Part shown: positions 1 through 9,678 of the stretch, piece after piece | Position numbering within the stretch: position 1 is the first letter of the stretch | Layout of the letters: each line of letters begins with the position of its first letter | Assembly: GCA_030581615.1 (NCBI GenBank) | Contig: JAKTTT010000022.1 | Span: 248,001-312,000, forward strand | Direction: 5' to 3' | Origin: Alloascoidea africana | Lineage: Eukaryota; Ascomycota; Alloascoideomycetes; Alloascoideales; Alloascoideaceae | DNA length: 64,000 bases | Position numbers and translations under genes: made by a program | The notes under the pieces: model-generated | Database searches by the model: none | What the model saw: only the letters and a program-made list of their open reading frames with translations | Told to the model about the DNA's origin: nothing

Positions 1-351
1 CGGCTTACAATTGGCTCTTGCTTTTGCTCCTCCAGTTAGATGATGTTTGCCCGTCTAACCACAGGTGCGTCTTTGTATAGCGGTGTTGGTCGTTCGTTGC
101 TGGCACGCACTGCGAGACAGGCAACTCTCAAAGCAGGGGTATCGACTCCCGTTTATTATAACTTTAGACCTTTGGTATGATGTCTTTTTTTTGGGGTTTT
201 TCACTCTCGAAGTTCTTACTACTTTTGATCATACCCTTTTTATTGAATTAAGCTAGCTAGATCATGGTGTTAAAAGTGTACTCCTTTGACCTCAATAGAT
301 TGAAGATCCCCTCCAACAAGGTACTGCTAAAGAGACTAACCCACAAGTCAG
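1..351. other. 5' edge region, no assignable gene
   Basis: No gene can be supported here. The stretch must hold the promoter and the unresolved 5' exon of the TFS1-like gene that follows. An ATG at 264 opens a short frame in phase with the next TFS1 exon, but joining them would need a 31-nt intron, which is implausibly short. A short frame from 65 to 256 matches nothing known to me. Confidence 0.5.
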
Positions 352-1108
352 GTCACAATTAGTTCGTCCATAATTGATGCACTTAAGAAACATGAGATAG
401 TCCCCGATGGTAAGTGATTTGAATTGATCCACAGTTGCTAACCCCTGCTAACTCTTTCTTATCTAGCACTCGAAAAAGTTAAACCAAAAGGGTAAGCTGA
501 TTACGAAAATTTATCAAAAGATAATCCCCGACTACATAAATGTATTGACAAAATTCAGTCTTCTCTCGATTTCTTATGGGAAAAAAAAGGAAGTAACCTT
601 GGGAAACACTTTGAAACCAGAGGATGCTCAAAATATCCCGGAAGTTTACTTTACACTAGATTCTGATGTTTTATCCGAGAATGATTCCTATACATTTGTC
701 CTTACGGATTTGGATGCTCCTAGTCGGACAGATAAAAAATGGTCTGAATTTTGTCATTATATAGTGACAGGGTTGAAAATCAAGCCAGTTAGTGAAGCCA
801 ATTCTGAATTAAAACAGGAAAGTGGTGCTGATGTTGCTTCTAACAGTATCAAGTTGGAGTTTGATAATGGCAAAACCTTGGTGGAGTATATGGGTCCTGG
901 TCCACCTCCGAAAACGGGCAAGCACAGATATGTGTTTGTTCTGTTGAAAGAGCCCAGCACAAGCGCGAGTACGGATATTAAAGCACCCTCGGATAGACCT
1001 ACTTGGGGCACTGGAGTTCCATCTTCGGGGCTTACGGATTGGGCTTTGAAACATAATCTGTCGCCGATTGCTATTAACTTTTTTTATGCTCAAAATGAAC
1101 AACAGTGA
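352..1108 (+). CDS. TFS1: Carboxypeptidase Y inhibitor / PEBP-family protein (Tfs1-like), 5' exon unresolved
   Basis: This is a phosphatidylethanolamine-binding-protein family member. In yeast Tfs1 inhibits vacuolar carboxypeptidase Y and Ira2. Proposed coding segments are 352-409, 467-491 and 559-1108. Splicing them keeps one frame and gives an N-terminus (SIIDALKKHEIVPD, then KPKGLLSISYG) that parallels Tfs1. The introns at 410-466 (CTGCTAAC branch) and 492-558 have GTAAGT/GTAAGC donors. The core shows the PEBP signature: DLDAPSRTDKKWSEFCH, then YMGPGPPPKTGKHRYVF and the NFFYA end. The first coding exon with its ATG lies upstream and is not settled; segment 352 follows a GACTAAC-CAG acceptor. 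Unspliced, the ATG at 545 would remove the conserved N-terminus. Identity is confident; the start is not. Confidence 0.85.
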
Positions 1109-1634
1109 TTGTGCGTTTTCCTTGGCAAGATCAAACAACAATTGACAGTATTGTCTCTCATCCCTTATTATGAAGTAGTAATAGTAATAGCTAATGCATC
1201 GTCGTTTAATACATATATATGGCATAAAAAAAAAAAAAGAACCGATCTACTTTAACTTTTTCACTGATTATGAGCATAATTTGAAATTATTAGGATAGTT
1301 ATTGAACATTAAAGAGCAAATGAACTTTGTCCAAAAAAAGAAAAAAAAAGATATACATATGCAAGAAAAGGATTATATATGTTTTAGTGCTAAATCGAAA
1401 AAGGAATGCGCCGCCGGTGCCAGTAACAATGCCAAAAAGATCAATAACAAAAAATCAACATAGAAAAGAAAAAAAAAATCAAATCAAATCAGTAATGGTT
1501 TTCTTGTACACCTACATTATAGCGTCTGCTTTTCGTGTTTCACAATCCCCCTTTCGACGCTGAGAATTCCTCCCCAAAAAGAATATCTATGATTTGTTGT
1601 CATTTAAAAATCAAACACTTGAATCATTTGTTTT
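1109..1634. other. Convergent 3' spacer TFS1/HAP5
   Basis: A 526-base AT-rich spacer between two converging genes. It has A-runs and TATA-like stretches suited to 3' end formation (for example around 1196-1235). No coding signal is credible; the longest frame is lysine-rich A-run translation. Confidence 0.6.
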
Positions 1635-2561
1635 TCAGTATGAGTTGTAAACTTCGTTTAATTCTGAAGGATAGGCGTGTAAGTAATTTGTAGAATTGGC
1701 AACTGGTCTTTCATAGTCTTCACCTAGTGAATGTAATCTCACATTCTGCATTTCTTGGGTTGGAGGTGGATGACGTGTTCGGTTACCATTCACTTCATCA
1801 GGTGAAGAAGAGGAGACACCACTGTCAAGTCTATTTTCCATGCCATTTTCGTTCTGGTGAAGTTTTGATCTGGAGGGATACAATTCCAACTGATCAGAAG
1901 ACTTGTTTCTGAGATCTGTGTTGGAATCCGTGTCATGATGAAGAGCATGATAATTCATCTCTGGCGTCACCCCAACCTGCTGCTGCTGAACATACTGCTG
2001 CTGTTGTTGTTGTTGTGTGGAAGGAACTGGGGCTTGATTATTTAGGACTGAAGGTTTCCTCTGTCTTGGATCGTCTTCACGAGGCACAATGTCGATCAGA
2101 AAGTCAAACATGTCTGACTTTGTAAGCGCGCTCGCAATATCAAATCTCTGTAAAGTTCTTCTCTTACTCTCCTCTGCATGGATCCAGGCTCTCATGGTCA
2201 ACTCCGTGATGAATATCTCACAGCCTTTAGCAAATAGTATAGGAGCCTCTGCGCTTATCATCTTCACGTCCTCATCTGTTTTCATAACTTTTTTAATCCT
2301 TGCCAGTGGTAGATGATGCGTTTTAAAATCCTGTTCGTTGTTTTCAATGTCATCCACAGTATCCTGCCAATACCGCATCATCATATCCCGATGAGTTCCA
2401 TAGAGTCCCTGAGCAACGTTCTGGAAAGCAGAATCGCCATCTCCCGTGTCGTTTGGTTCTTGAACATAGTCCACGCCGCTGCCGCCGCTGACGCCGCCTG
2501 GTGTGACGTTATAAACGGAATCACTGGCGTCATCGGGCTTATCGTAGAGTCTATCCATCAT
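1635..2561 (-). CDS. HAP5: CCAAT-binding factor subunit Hap5 (NF-YC)
   Basis: Hap5 is the NF-YC subunit of the heteromeric CCAAT-binding complex. With Hap2/Hap3 it binds CCAAT boxes, and in fungi it drives respiratory genes or, with HapX-type partners, controls iron genes. The 308-residue product has an acidic N-terminal tail. The histone-fold core lies at about residues 65-165 and shows [46 protein letters not shown] and [28 protein letters not shown] glutamine run (about residues 180-195) and a disordered asparagine/serine-rich tail follow. No intron is needed. It is divergent from the SNX3 gene, 280 bases apart. The core is unmistakable; the tail is variable among yeasts. Confidence 0.95.
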   Translation of the reverse strand: MMDRLYDKPDDASDSVYNVTPGGVSGGSGVDYVQEPNDTGDGDSAFQNVAQGLYGTHRDMMMRYWQDTVDDIENNEQDFKTHHLPLARIKKVMKTDEDVKMISAEAPILFAKGCEIFITELTMRAWIHAEESKRRTLQRFDIASALTKSDMFDFLIDIVPREDDPRQRKPSVLNNQAPVPSTQQQQQQQYVQQQQVGVTPEMNYHALHHDTDSNTDLRNKSSDQLELYPSRSKLHQNENGMENRLDSGVSSSSPDEVNGNRTRHPPPTQEMQNVRLHSLGEDYERPVANSTNYLHAYPSELNEVYNSY

Positions 2562-2841
2562 TTAGGAGAGTGCCAAGTATCAAACCAATGTGTTCAACTC
2601 TAATTTGAGTCCCTGGGAGCGAAACGAGAGTACAAGATGAACAGCTTTTGGTCCCGCAGACCCAGGCTCCTGCTACATTTTTTTTTGCATGTTTATACGC
2701 ATCGACTTGGGAAAGGCTGGGGATGTGTGTGCCTGGATATACGCGGACACGCGTAACTGGGAGCACAGCCGGTGGCTCCACCGTGAGGTCGCCTCCACGA
2801 CGAATCTGAGCAGATAACAGAGTAGCAGATCAGAAGCGAAA

Positions 2842-3522
2842 ATGGATCGGATTCCCCCCGCGCGGCCGTTCCAGCGAGATGACAACAGTGGGTCGCCTTC
2901 GAGAAACACGAGGAGCTTTGAGGCGAGACCCAAGATCAAGCAGCAGAGTTTTGATGAGATCTATGGCGTGCCTGAGAACTTTCTAGAGATTGAGGTGAGT
3001 GAGTGATTGTTCAATCTATGTTGATTTCTATTTTATGAACACTGACATTTATGGGTGTAGGTGGTCAATCCCGAGACTCATGTTAATGACCGTGGGAAGA
3101 TGTTTACGGATTACGAGATTATTTGTAAAGTAAGATGGGGTTTGTGTTTTGATGAGGTTTTTAAGAAAGGTGATATCTAACATTGCTCACTATTCCAGAC
3201 CAACATACCAGCGTTCAAGAAACGACAATCATCTGTTAGAAGGAGGTACAGTGATTTTGAAGCTTTTAGAGAAATACTTGAATCTGAGCCTGTTAGTCGA
3301 AGAGTCACAATTCCCTTATTACCGGGGAAAGTATTTAGTGGACGATTCAATGACGATGTAATTGAGCATCGAAGGCAGGGTCTCGAGATTTTTTTACAAA
3401 TAGTTGCAGGACATCCATTATTACAAACGGGATCCAAAGTGATGCCTGGTTTCATTCAAGATCCGAATTGGGATAAGGTCAGTAAAGAAATATATCAATT
3501 ATCTTTGAAAGGGATTTATTAA
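2842..3522 (+). CDS. SNX3: Sorting nexin Snx3/Grd19 (PX domain)
   Basis: This PX-domain sorting nexin binds PI3P on endosomes and retrieves late-Golgi and recycling cargo with retromer. Three exons (2842-2994, 3061-3129, 3199-3522) encode 181 residues. Intron 1 (2995-3060) starts GTGAGT; intron 2 (3130-3198) has a CTAAC branch. Exon 1 gives the lead-in [16 protein letters not shown]. Exon 2 gives [20 protein letters not shown]. Exon 3 carries the PX lipid-binding signature [14 protein letters not shown], then [10 protein letters not shown] and the helix [20 protein letters not shown]. Length and order match Snx3/Grd19, which is about 160 residues in other yeasts. A TTTGAA hexamer repeat lies about 115 bases downstream. 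Confidence 0.93.
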
Positions 3523-3639
3523 CCTTTAAGGTATAGTATCGAAGATGGTAACTTGATGGGAATCTTGTATAACTTGGCGTTGATATGTTTTAGTAAAAGT
3601 TTGGCGCAGTTTGCATTGTTTGTTTTTGTTATTGCTCAG

Positions 3640-3680
3640 TTTGAATTTGAATTTGAATTTGAATCTGAATCTGAATCTGT
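3640..3680. repeat. TTTGAA/TCTGAA hexanucleotide tandem repeat
   Basis: About seven copies of a six-base unit (TTTGAA drifting to TCTGAA) lie in the spacer between SNX3 and POP8. This is a plain microsatellite, outside any assigned exon. Confidence 0.8.
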
Positions 3681-3769
3681 TTTTGTTTTTTGTTTAACGA
3701 ATTATGCCATTTGCTTACCTCATAATGCTCATAAATATGAAGAAGAAGAAGAAAAAAAAAGTATAAATA

Positions 3770-4216
3770 TCAGAACCATTCACTCCTTGAAGAGCAAAGA
3801 GACGATAGGTCATTTGAAGCTCGCAATACGGAGACACTGGCTTCCGTTCCGATCAAATCAGTAGGTACAACGTACCCAGTCAAGGAGGCTCTAAACATTT
3901 GTTGTTGTTCTTGTGGTACTCGAAGCCAAACCTGATCTTTCGTTTTATTCATCTTGAGGAAATCCACTTGTAAACATTCCCCCATTAGACCGTAATATCT
4001 CGTTAAAGCCGCGTTAAGGATTCTTTTCCAGGTTAAATAATCAAGTGCTTCTCTGTCCAGGAATGAGGAACGGCTGTTTGAGCATAGTTAGTACCTACCC
4101 ATCGATCGATCGGAAGTAAATTGGTCCACTCACAGAAGAAGATGAAAGTAATGCCAGTCCGCGTGTTTGATTGTGATTGTGACCGTGGCAGTTGTTCCAC
4201 CACTGGATTCTCTCAT
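3770..4216 (-). CDS. POP8: RNase P / RNase MRP protein subunit Pop8
   Basis: Pop8 is a small protein subunit shared by nuclear RNase P (tRNA 5' processing) and RNase MRP (rRNA processing). Two exons on the minus strand, 4216-4134 and 4073-3770, are joined across a 60-nt intron with a GTGAGT donor and a perfect TACTAAC branch. They encode 128 residues; yeast Pop8 has 133. Recognition rests on the spaced conserved segments: an N-terminal strand ADWHYFHLLL, the helix YLTWKRILNAALTRYYGLMGE, WLRVPQEQQQMFRASLTGYV and the ending TEASVSVLRASNDL. All of these follow the order in S. cerevisiae Pop8. Unspliced, the gene would look like two unrelated fragments. Confidence 0.85.
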
Positions 4217-4422
4217 CTGACTATTAGCTTTTTTCCCAGGTGAACTGGCAATTTTTTGGTGTGAAGACTGTGTGAGTCCCACACTCCACACACCTATTTT
4301 TTTTTTTTTGTTTTGTGGGCTAGGACCCTTCCTTCCTTTCCTTCTCCCAGGTCGGTCTTTTTTGTGTCTCTTTTCTACCCAGAACACCACACTCACACAC
4401 ATATATATATCCCAAACAACAC

Positions 4423-6663
4423 ATGTCAGCTCAAGAATTACCACCGGAGGTTCTCCGCAAGATTTTTTCATATTTGGACGAGGCGTCATATTACTATTCG
4501 GCCCAGGTATGCACCAGTTGGCGATCATGCACTCGTAGCCAGAATGCTCTAATGGACCATATTGCGATACACAATTTGGACGAGATGCTTATTCCATTTA
4601 AACGAATAGAAGCAGAACGTTGTTCAAGCACTGGGATAGGGCCAGGGTCCCCCAATTTGTGTAAATTAGGGAAAGGTCAAGTTTCTACGAGATCAGATGA
4701 GCAAGAATCTTGTTCACAAATGTCCAAAGTACGGGCATATTATACCGAGAGGTTAAAAGATTGTTTGATGGGACGAATTCTACAGGACATTATAACTCCT
4801 GTATGTCTATACAACCGATATCTTTCATTATTACGACTCAAGTTGAAGCTTTTCCAGTTGAATCCGACAAACGTGTATTATATCAAGAGCCCCGCGTTGA
4901 ACAGTGTAACACGATCGTCACTTACCTATCATTGTTCTGCTCTATCACCGGACGGCAATAAGATGATAACATGTTATGGATCGAATATCAGTAGTGTTGA
5001 CTCGAGAACGGCTTTGGATCTGCACGAATTTGTGATTAGTATTTCGAACATTGGTCAACCAAAGATGGAGGGTGGTGGTGGTGGGACGACCAGTTCACGG
5101 CTGGAGCACGTAATCCGAGTGTCGAGTTCGGACAGGAGAGCTCAGGTAACGGCCATGTCCTCGGATAACAAGTTTGTGGCGGTTTCTTACGATTACGGGT
5201 ACGTTGAGGTGTACAAGTTGACAACAAAGGCGAGTGAGAATGAGAATGAGAATGAGAGTGAGAGTGAGGAGTCTGTCGGGTCTGCATTACTTGTGTTTGC
5301 GAAGCAGTATCCCTCATCGATTGAGTATCTTGGGATTTCTCATGATGGAGAGGTTCTGTTTATCAGGTCCAAGAGATTAGGAGGGCTGCTATTGGTGAAC
5401 TTGGAAACGAAGCAAGAGATGGACGTGCCACATTACAGACTTGATTTGAAAATGTCGCTGCAACTGAATGACCGGATTTTGTCGATTTCAGGGTGGAAGG
5501 AGAGTATTATATTTGGGCGGCCTTTTGATGAGAAACGGCCCAGGTTACCATTGTGTCCGTATGTGCCTCCTTCGCCTCTTTCCTCTCACATGAGCGAAAA
5601 CAGTGAGAACAACGAGGAAGAGGATGAATTAGAGCAAGAGCTAGAGAAAGAGGAGGATGAGGATGAGGAATACTGCGAGACGAGGAATAAGAGGCGGAAG
5701 CTGTCCATGGGCACAATAGCGAGCAAACGGAGCTCGGTTCTGCAACCCATAGAAGCGGATAAATCACCACAGAGCATCTGGGCGTATTATTCATTTTTGA
5801 TCGAAAGAAATAATTCGTCGTACGTGCCTGCGGAGAATGTGATGGCACTCGCTATAGAAGACGTTTATCTGGGGTTTGTTCGCGAGGACTCTGAGATGGC
5901 GCGTCTTGAGCTTTTCAAGCTTGCGGATGATCCTATAGTGGAGTTTTACGAAGAGCCGACGGCCGGACAGAATAGGGCCAGGGCCAATGGAAGTGGGCCG
6001 CATGAAGCCGAAGCGGCGGCTGAAGGAGGTGAGATTACAATACCAGGACAGGTGGGGGGAGAGGAGGTTACGATGGAGCATTTGGACGATGACGATGAAG
6101 ATGAAGATGGATATGGAGATGAAGACGAAGATGACGAAGACGAAGACGATGACGATGACGAAGACCCAAACACTTCGCAGTACTTGATGACATGCCCCAT
6201 CAACAACATGGTGTACTGTATCTCCAACTCGACCAGGTACTTTGCGATTCTGACCACGGACCTTCTCTACATCTACCACTTTGAGCTGAATCTCGTGGAC
6301 GCCACGCTCAAGTGCCCGCACAAGCCGTTCAGCGTCCCGCGGGACGAGGTGATCCGGAACCTGGCGATCGCAAACTTCTCCAAGACCCGCGGGGCCGGGG
6401 CCGGCGGGACCACGCCGGACGCTGCGATCACGCCGCTGGAGGACAACCTGGAGGACGAGTTGGAGGAGGAAGAGGAGGACGAGCAGCGGGTCCGCGAGTA
6501 CATGGCGGGCATCGCGAACCCGGAGCTGACGATGGGCTTCATCGGCGACCGCCGGCTCGCGCTGCTGTATTTCTCCACGGCGGTCATCTTCGAGCTGCGC
6601 CTGGCCCGCGCCGGCCCGCAGCCGCCCGCCGTCGAGTCGCTGGACGTGTGCCCGGCAGGGTAA
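4423..6663 (+). CDS. F-box protein with WD/propeller-like body and acidic inserts
   Basis: A 746-residue intronless protein, probably a substrate receptor of an SCF ubiquitin ligase. The N-terminus is a good F-box (LPPEVLRKIFSYLDEASYYYSAQVCTSW, residues about 6-35), which would bind Skp1. The body has hydrophobic blade-like segments (LTYHCSALSPDGNKMI; AQVTAMSSDNKFVAVSYDYGYVEVYK; IEYLGISHDGEVLFIR) that resemble a degenerate beta-propeller. In-frame repeats interrupt it: NENENESESE near residue 270, a glutamate run near 390-420 and a long Asp/Glu run near 550-585. From about 6180 to the stop the DNA becomes strongly GC-rich. I do not recognise a named orthologue. The start at 4423 is chosen because the F-box begins six residues later. 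Confidence 0.75.
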   Translation: MSAQELPPEVLRKIFSYLDEASYYYSAQVCTSWRSCTRSQNALMDHIAIHNLDEMLIPFKRIEAERCSSTGIGPGSPNLCKLGKGQVSTRSDEQESCSQMSKVRAYYTERLKDCLMGRILQDIITPVCLYNRYLSLLRLKLKLFQLNPTNVYYIKSPALNSVTRSSLTYHCSALSPDGNKMITCYGSNISSVDSRTALDLHEFVISISNIGQPKMEGGGGGTTSSRLEHVIRVSSSDRRAQVTAMSSDNKFVAVSYDYGYVEVYKLTTKASENENENESESEESVGSALLVFAKQYPSSIEYLGISHDGEVLFIRSKRLGGLLLVNLETKQEMDVPHYRLDLKMSLQLNDRILSISGWKESIIFGRPFDEKRPRLPLCPYVPPSPLSSHMSENSENNEEEDELEQELEKEEDEDEEYCETRNKRRKLSMGTIASKRSSVLQPIEADKSPQSIWAYYSFLIERNNSSYVPAENVMALAIEDVYLGFVREDSEMARLELFKLADDPIVEFYEEPTAGQNRARANGSGPHEAEAAAEGGEITIPGQVGGEEVTMEHLDDDDEDEDGYGDEDEDDEDEDDDDDEDPNTSQYLMTCPINNMVYCISNSTRYFAILTTDLLYIYHFELNLVDATLKCPHKPFSVPRDEVIRNLAIANFSKTRGAGAGGTTPDAAITPLEDNLEDELEEEEEDEQRVREYMAGIANPELTMGFIGDRRLALLYFSTAVIFELRLARAGPQPPAVESLDVCPAG

Positions 6664-6790
6664 CCTGGCAGGGCAACCCGGCAGGGCAGGGTAACTCGCT
6701 GGGGAGGCTGCCGAGGGCTGTTTTTTTTGCCCGCGGGAGCGTGTCACATGGCCTCAGCTCCAGCTCCAGAGCCCCACACCCCGCGAAAAG

Positions 6791-6797
6791 TATAAAA
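6791..6797 (+). promoter_or_regulatory. TATA box of FOX2
   Basis: TATAAAA lies 119 bases upstream of the FOX2 ATG and is followed by a C-rich leader. Spacing suits a yeast core promoter. Confidence 0.65.
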
Positions 6798-6909
6798 GGC
6801 CCCCCTTCCCCCACATTCGGCTCCAGTCCCCAATTCCCAATATCCTCAATCCTCAACCCCCCCAACCCTCAATCCCCAATTCCTGTTCTAGATACAGATC
6901 CACTGCACA

Positions 6910-9567
6910 ATGAGCCTGCGATTCGATGATAAAGTGGTCGTGGTCACCGGCGCCGGTGGCGGCCTCGGCAAGGCGTACGCGCTTTTTTTCGCCTCCAGAG
7001 GTGCCTCCGTCGTGGTCAACGACCTAGGCGGCTCGCTTTCCGGCGACAGCAGCTCCTCCAGAGCCGCCGATCTGGTTGTGGCTGAAATTGAAAAGAACGG
7101 CGGCAAGGCTGTTGCAAACTACGACTCGGTGGAAAATGGCGACAAAATCATCGAGACCGCGGTAAAGGCGTTTGGAACCGTTCACATCATCATCAACAAT
7201 GCAGGAATCCTTAGAGATTCCTCTTTCAAAAAACTATCCGAAAAGGATTTTGATTTGGTCTACAGAGTCCATCTGTACGGTGCTTATAAAGTTACCCAGG
7301 CCGCTTGGCCATACCTCCGCAAACAAAAGTTTGGTAGAATCATCAACACAACCTCTCCTGCTGGATTGTACGGCAACTTTGGCCAATCAAACTACAGCGC
7401 GGCGAAATTGGGACTCGTGGGCTTTATGGAAACTCTTGCTAAAGAAGGCGCAAAATACAACATTACCGCCAACGCAATTGCTCCTCTTGCTGCGAGCCGA
7501 ATGACGGAAAACATTCTACCAAAAGAGGTTTTGGATCAATTGAAGCCCGAGTTCATTGTGCCACTCGTTGCATTCTTAACCCATGAATCCACAACCGAAA
7601 CCTACGGAATCTACGAATTGGCCGCTGGGTTTTTCTCCAAAGTCCGATGGCAAAGAGGCAATGGCCATGTTTTCAAGCCCGATGACACTTTTACACCTTC
7701 CTCAATCATCAAGAACTGGAAGAAAGTGACGGATTTTTCCAAACCAGAGTATCCAAACAAACCGGCGAATTTTTTTGAATTTTCGGAAATTGCCGCCAAA
7801 TCCGGACCTAATGAACAAGGACCCCAGGTTTCTTTTAAAGACCAGGTTGTGATTGTCACGGGGGCAGGCGCTGGAATTGGTCGTGAATATGCTCTTCTTC
7901 TTGGAAAGCTCGGTGCCAAGGTTGTTGTTAACGATTTTGGTAACCCCGAGGGTACAGTTGAAGAGATTCGTAAAGCTGGAGGTATTGCAGTGGCAGATAA
8001 AAACAATGTTATTAATGGAGATCGTGTGGTCAAGACTGCAATTGACAACTTTGGAACAGTTCATGCTATTTTGAACAATGCAGGGATTTTGAGAGACAAG
8101 TCCTTTTTGAAAGTTAGTGAACAGGAATGGCAGATTGTTCTTGATGTGCATCTCAAGGGAACTTTTGCAATTACCAAGGCTGCTTGGCCATATTTTTTGA
8201 AGCAAAAATATGGAAGAGTTGTAAATACATCATCCACTTCGGGAATTTATGGCAATTTTGGACAGACCAATTATGCCTCTGCCAAGGCTGCAATTCTGGG
8301 ATTCAGTAAGACTTTGGCTCAGGAAGGTGCTAAATACAACATTTTTGTCAACACAATTGCACCCAATGCTGGAACTGCAATGACCAAGACTGTATGGACG
8401 GAGGAAATGTTGCAATCTTTTAAAGCTGCTTACATTGCACCACCTGTTGTGTTGCTTGCCAGTGACAAGGCACCTGTTACCGGGTCCCTGTTTGAGATTG
8501 GAGCCGGATGGGTGGGACAAACAAGATTGCAAAGATCCAGCGGTTATATTGCGGATTCTTTGAAAGAGGCTACACCGGAATGGATCAAGGAGAATTGGGA
8601 TAAGATTACGAATTTTGATGATGGTAAGGCTCTTTACATCAACAGTGCGAACGAGTCCTCAACTGCCATTTTCCAAGCAGTTACCGATTTCAAGGCATCT
8701 GGTGGTAACAAGAACAAGAGCAATGCCAAGAGAGAATCTTCTGAATATAGCTATACCTCAAAGGATCTTATTTTGTACAATTTGGGAGTTGGAGCAAATG
8801 CCAAGGAATTACAATATACTTATGAAAACAACCAAAACTTTACCGTTTTGCCGACATTTGGAGTTATTCCTTGCTTTACAGGAAGTGCATCTTTGGATTT
8901 TTCCGATGTTGTTCCAAACTTTAACCCAATGTTGTTGTTACATGGAGAACAATATTTGGAGATTCGAAAATGGCCCCTACCTTCATCGGGCAAGTTGAGC
9001 ACGACCAGTGAGGTGATTGAGGTTGTGGACAAGGGCAAAGCTGCAGTTGTTGTTCTTGGATCTGTGACGAAAGATGAAGCAGGGGATGAGGTTTTTTACA
9101 ATGAAAACACTGTTTTCATCCGTGGTAGTGGTGGATTTGGAGGACCCAAGAATGTTTCTGATAGAGGAGCATCAACAGCCGCTAACAAGATTCCGCAACG
9201 ATCACCTGATTATAGCAACAGTTTGAAGACCAGTGAGAATCAGGCTGCAATTTACAGACTCAGTGGAGACATTAATCCATTGCATATTGATCCCGAGTTT
9301 GCAGCAGTTGGTAAATTCCCACGTCCAATTTTACACGGTCTTAGTAGTTTTGGCATTGCAGGTAAATTGTTGTTTGACAAGTTTGGTGAATACAAGAATA
9401 TTAAGGCAAGGTTTTCCGGACATGTTTTCCCCGGTGAGACTCTTCAAGTTGATGCTTGGAAAGAAGGATCGAAAGTGATTTTCCAAACCAAAGTTGTTGA
9501 ACGTGGAACCGTTGTGTTGAGTGCAGCTGCAATTGAGTTGAATACAAGTGGGAGTTCCAAATTGTGA
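6910..9567 (+). CDS. FOX2: Peroxisomal multifunctional beta-oxidation enzyme (Fox2/MFE2)
   Basis: Fox2 carries out the second and third steps of peroxisomal fatty-acid beta-oxidation: 2-enoyl-CoA hydratase 2 and D-3-hydroxyacyl-CoA dehydrogenase. The 885 residues hold two tandem SDR domains and a hydratase. The first SDR has VVTGAGGGLGKAYA at about residue 11 and YSAAK at about 160. The second has VIVTGAGAGIGREYA at about 315 and YASAK near 455. The C-terminal hot-dog domain carries the hydratase-2 motif INPLHIDPEFAAVG...PILHGLSSFG near 795-820. The protein ends in SKL, a perfect PTS1 peroxisomal signal. It is full length and intronless. In other yeasts the gene is oleate-induced; no regulatory site was assigned here. 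Confidence 0.97.
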   Translation: MSLRFDDKVVVVTGAGGGLGKAYALFFASRGASVVVNDLGGSLSGDSSSSRAADLVVAEIEKNGGKAVANYDSVENGDKIIETAVKAFGTVHIIINNAGILRDSSFKKLSEKDFDLVYRVHLYGAYKVTQAAWPYLRKQKFGRIINTTSPAGLYGNFGQSNYSAAKLGLVGFMETLAKEGAKYNITANAIAPLAASRMTENILPKEVLDQLKPEFIVPLVAFLTHESTTETYGIYELAAGFFSKVRWQRGNGHVFKPDDTFTPSSIIKNWKKVTDFSKPEYPNKPANFFEFSEIAAKSGPNEQGPQVSFKDQVVIVTGAGAGIGREYALLLGKLGAKVVVNDFGNPEGTVEEIRKAGGIAVADKNNVINGDRVVKTAIDNFGTVHAILNNAGILRDKSFLKVSEQEWQIVLDVHLKGTFAITKAAWPYFLKQKYGRVVNTSSTSGIYGNFGQTNYASAKAAILGFSKTLAQEGAKYNIFVNTIAPNAGTAMTKTVWTEEMLQSFKAAYIAPPVVLLASDKAPVTGSLFEIGAGWVGQTRLQRSSGYIADSLKEATPEWIKENWDKITNFDDGKALYINSANESSTAIFQAVTDFKASGGNKNKSNAKRESSEYSYTSKDLILYNLGVGANAKELQYTYENNQNFTVLPTFGVIPCFTGSASLDFSDVVPNFNPMLLLHGEQYLEIRKWPLPSSGKLSTTSEVIEVVDKGKAAVVVLGSVTKDEAGDEVFYNENTVFIRGSGGFGGPKNVSDRGASTAANKIPQRSPDYSNSLKTSENQAAIYRLSGDINPLHIDPEFAAVGKFPRPILHGLSSFGIAGKLLFDKFGEYKNIKARFSGHVFPGETLQVDAWKEGSKVIFQTKVVERGTVVLSAAAIELNTSGSSKL

Positions 9568-9678
9568 ATGTGATGTTATTATCGCTTTAGGATTAGGACA
9601 TTTTAGTTTATATATGTTATGTATGTATGTATGTTGGCTTTGAATGAAATACGAAATACAATTAGGTACTACTGTATG

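Noticed and set aside
76-160. tRNA-like A-box and B-box words near the left edge
   Set aside because: The T-loop word has one base too many, and the flanking sequences cannot form an acceptor stem.
264-351. TFS1 start at ATG 264 joined through a 31-nt intron
   Set aside because: The intron would be shorter than any known functional yeast intron; the first exon is left open.
5791-6747. A 318-codon minus-strand frame opposite the F-box gene
   Set aside because: Antisense translation of the GC-rich and Asp/Glu repeat parts; repetitive hydrophobic runs with no family signal.
6312-6929. A 205-codon plus-strand frame overlapping the 3' end of the F-box gene
   Set aside because: Out-of-frame shadow in GC-rich DNA, dominated by Arg, Gly and Pro.
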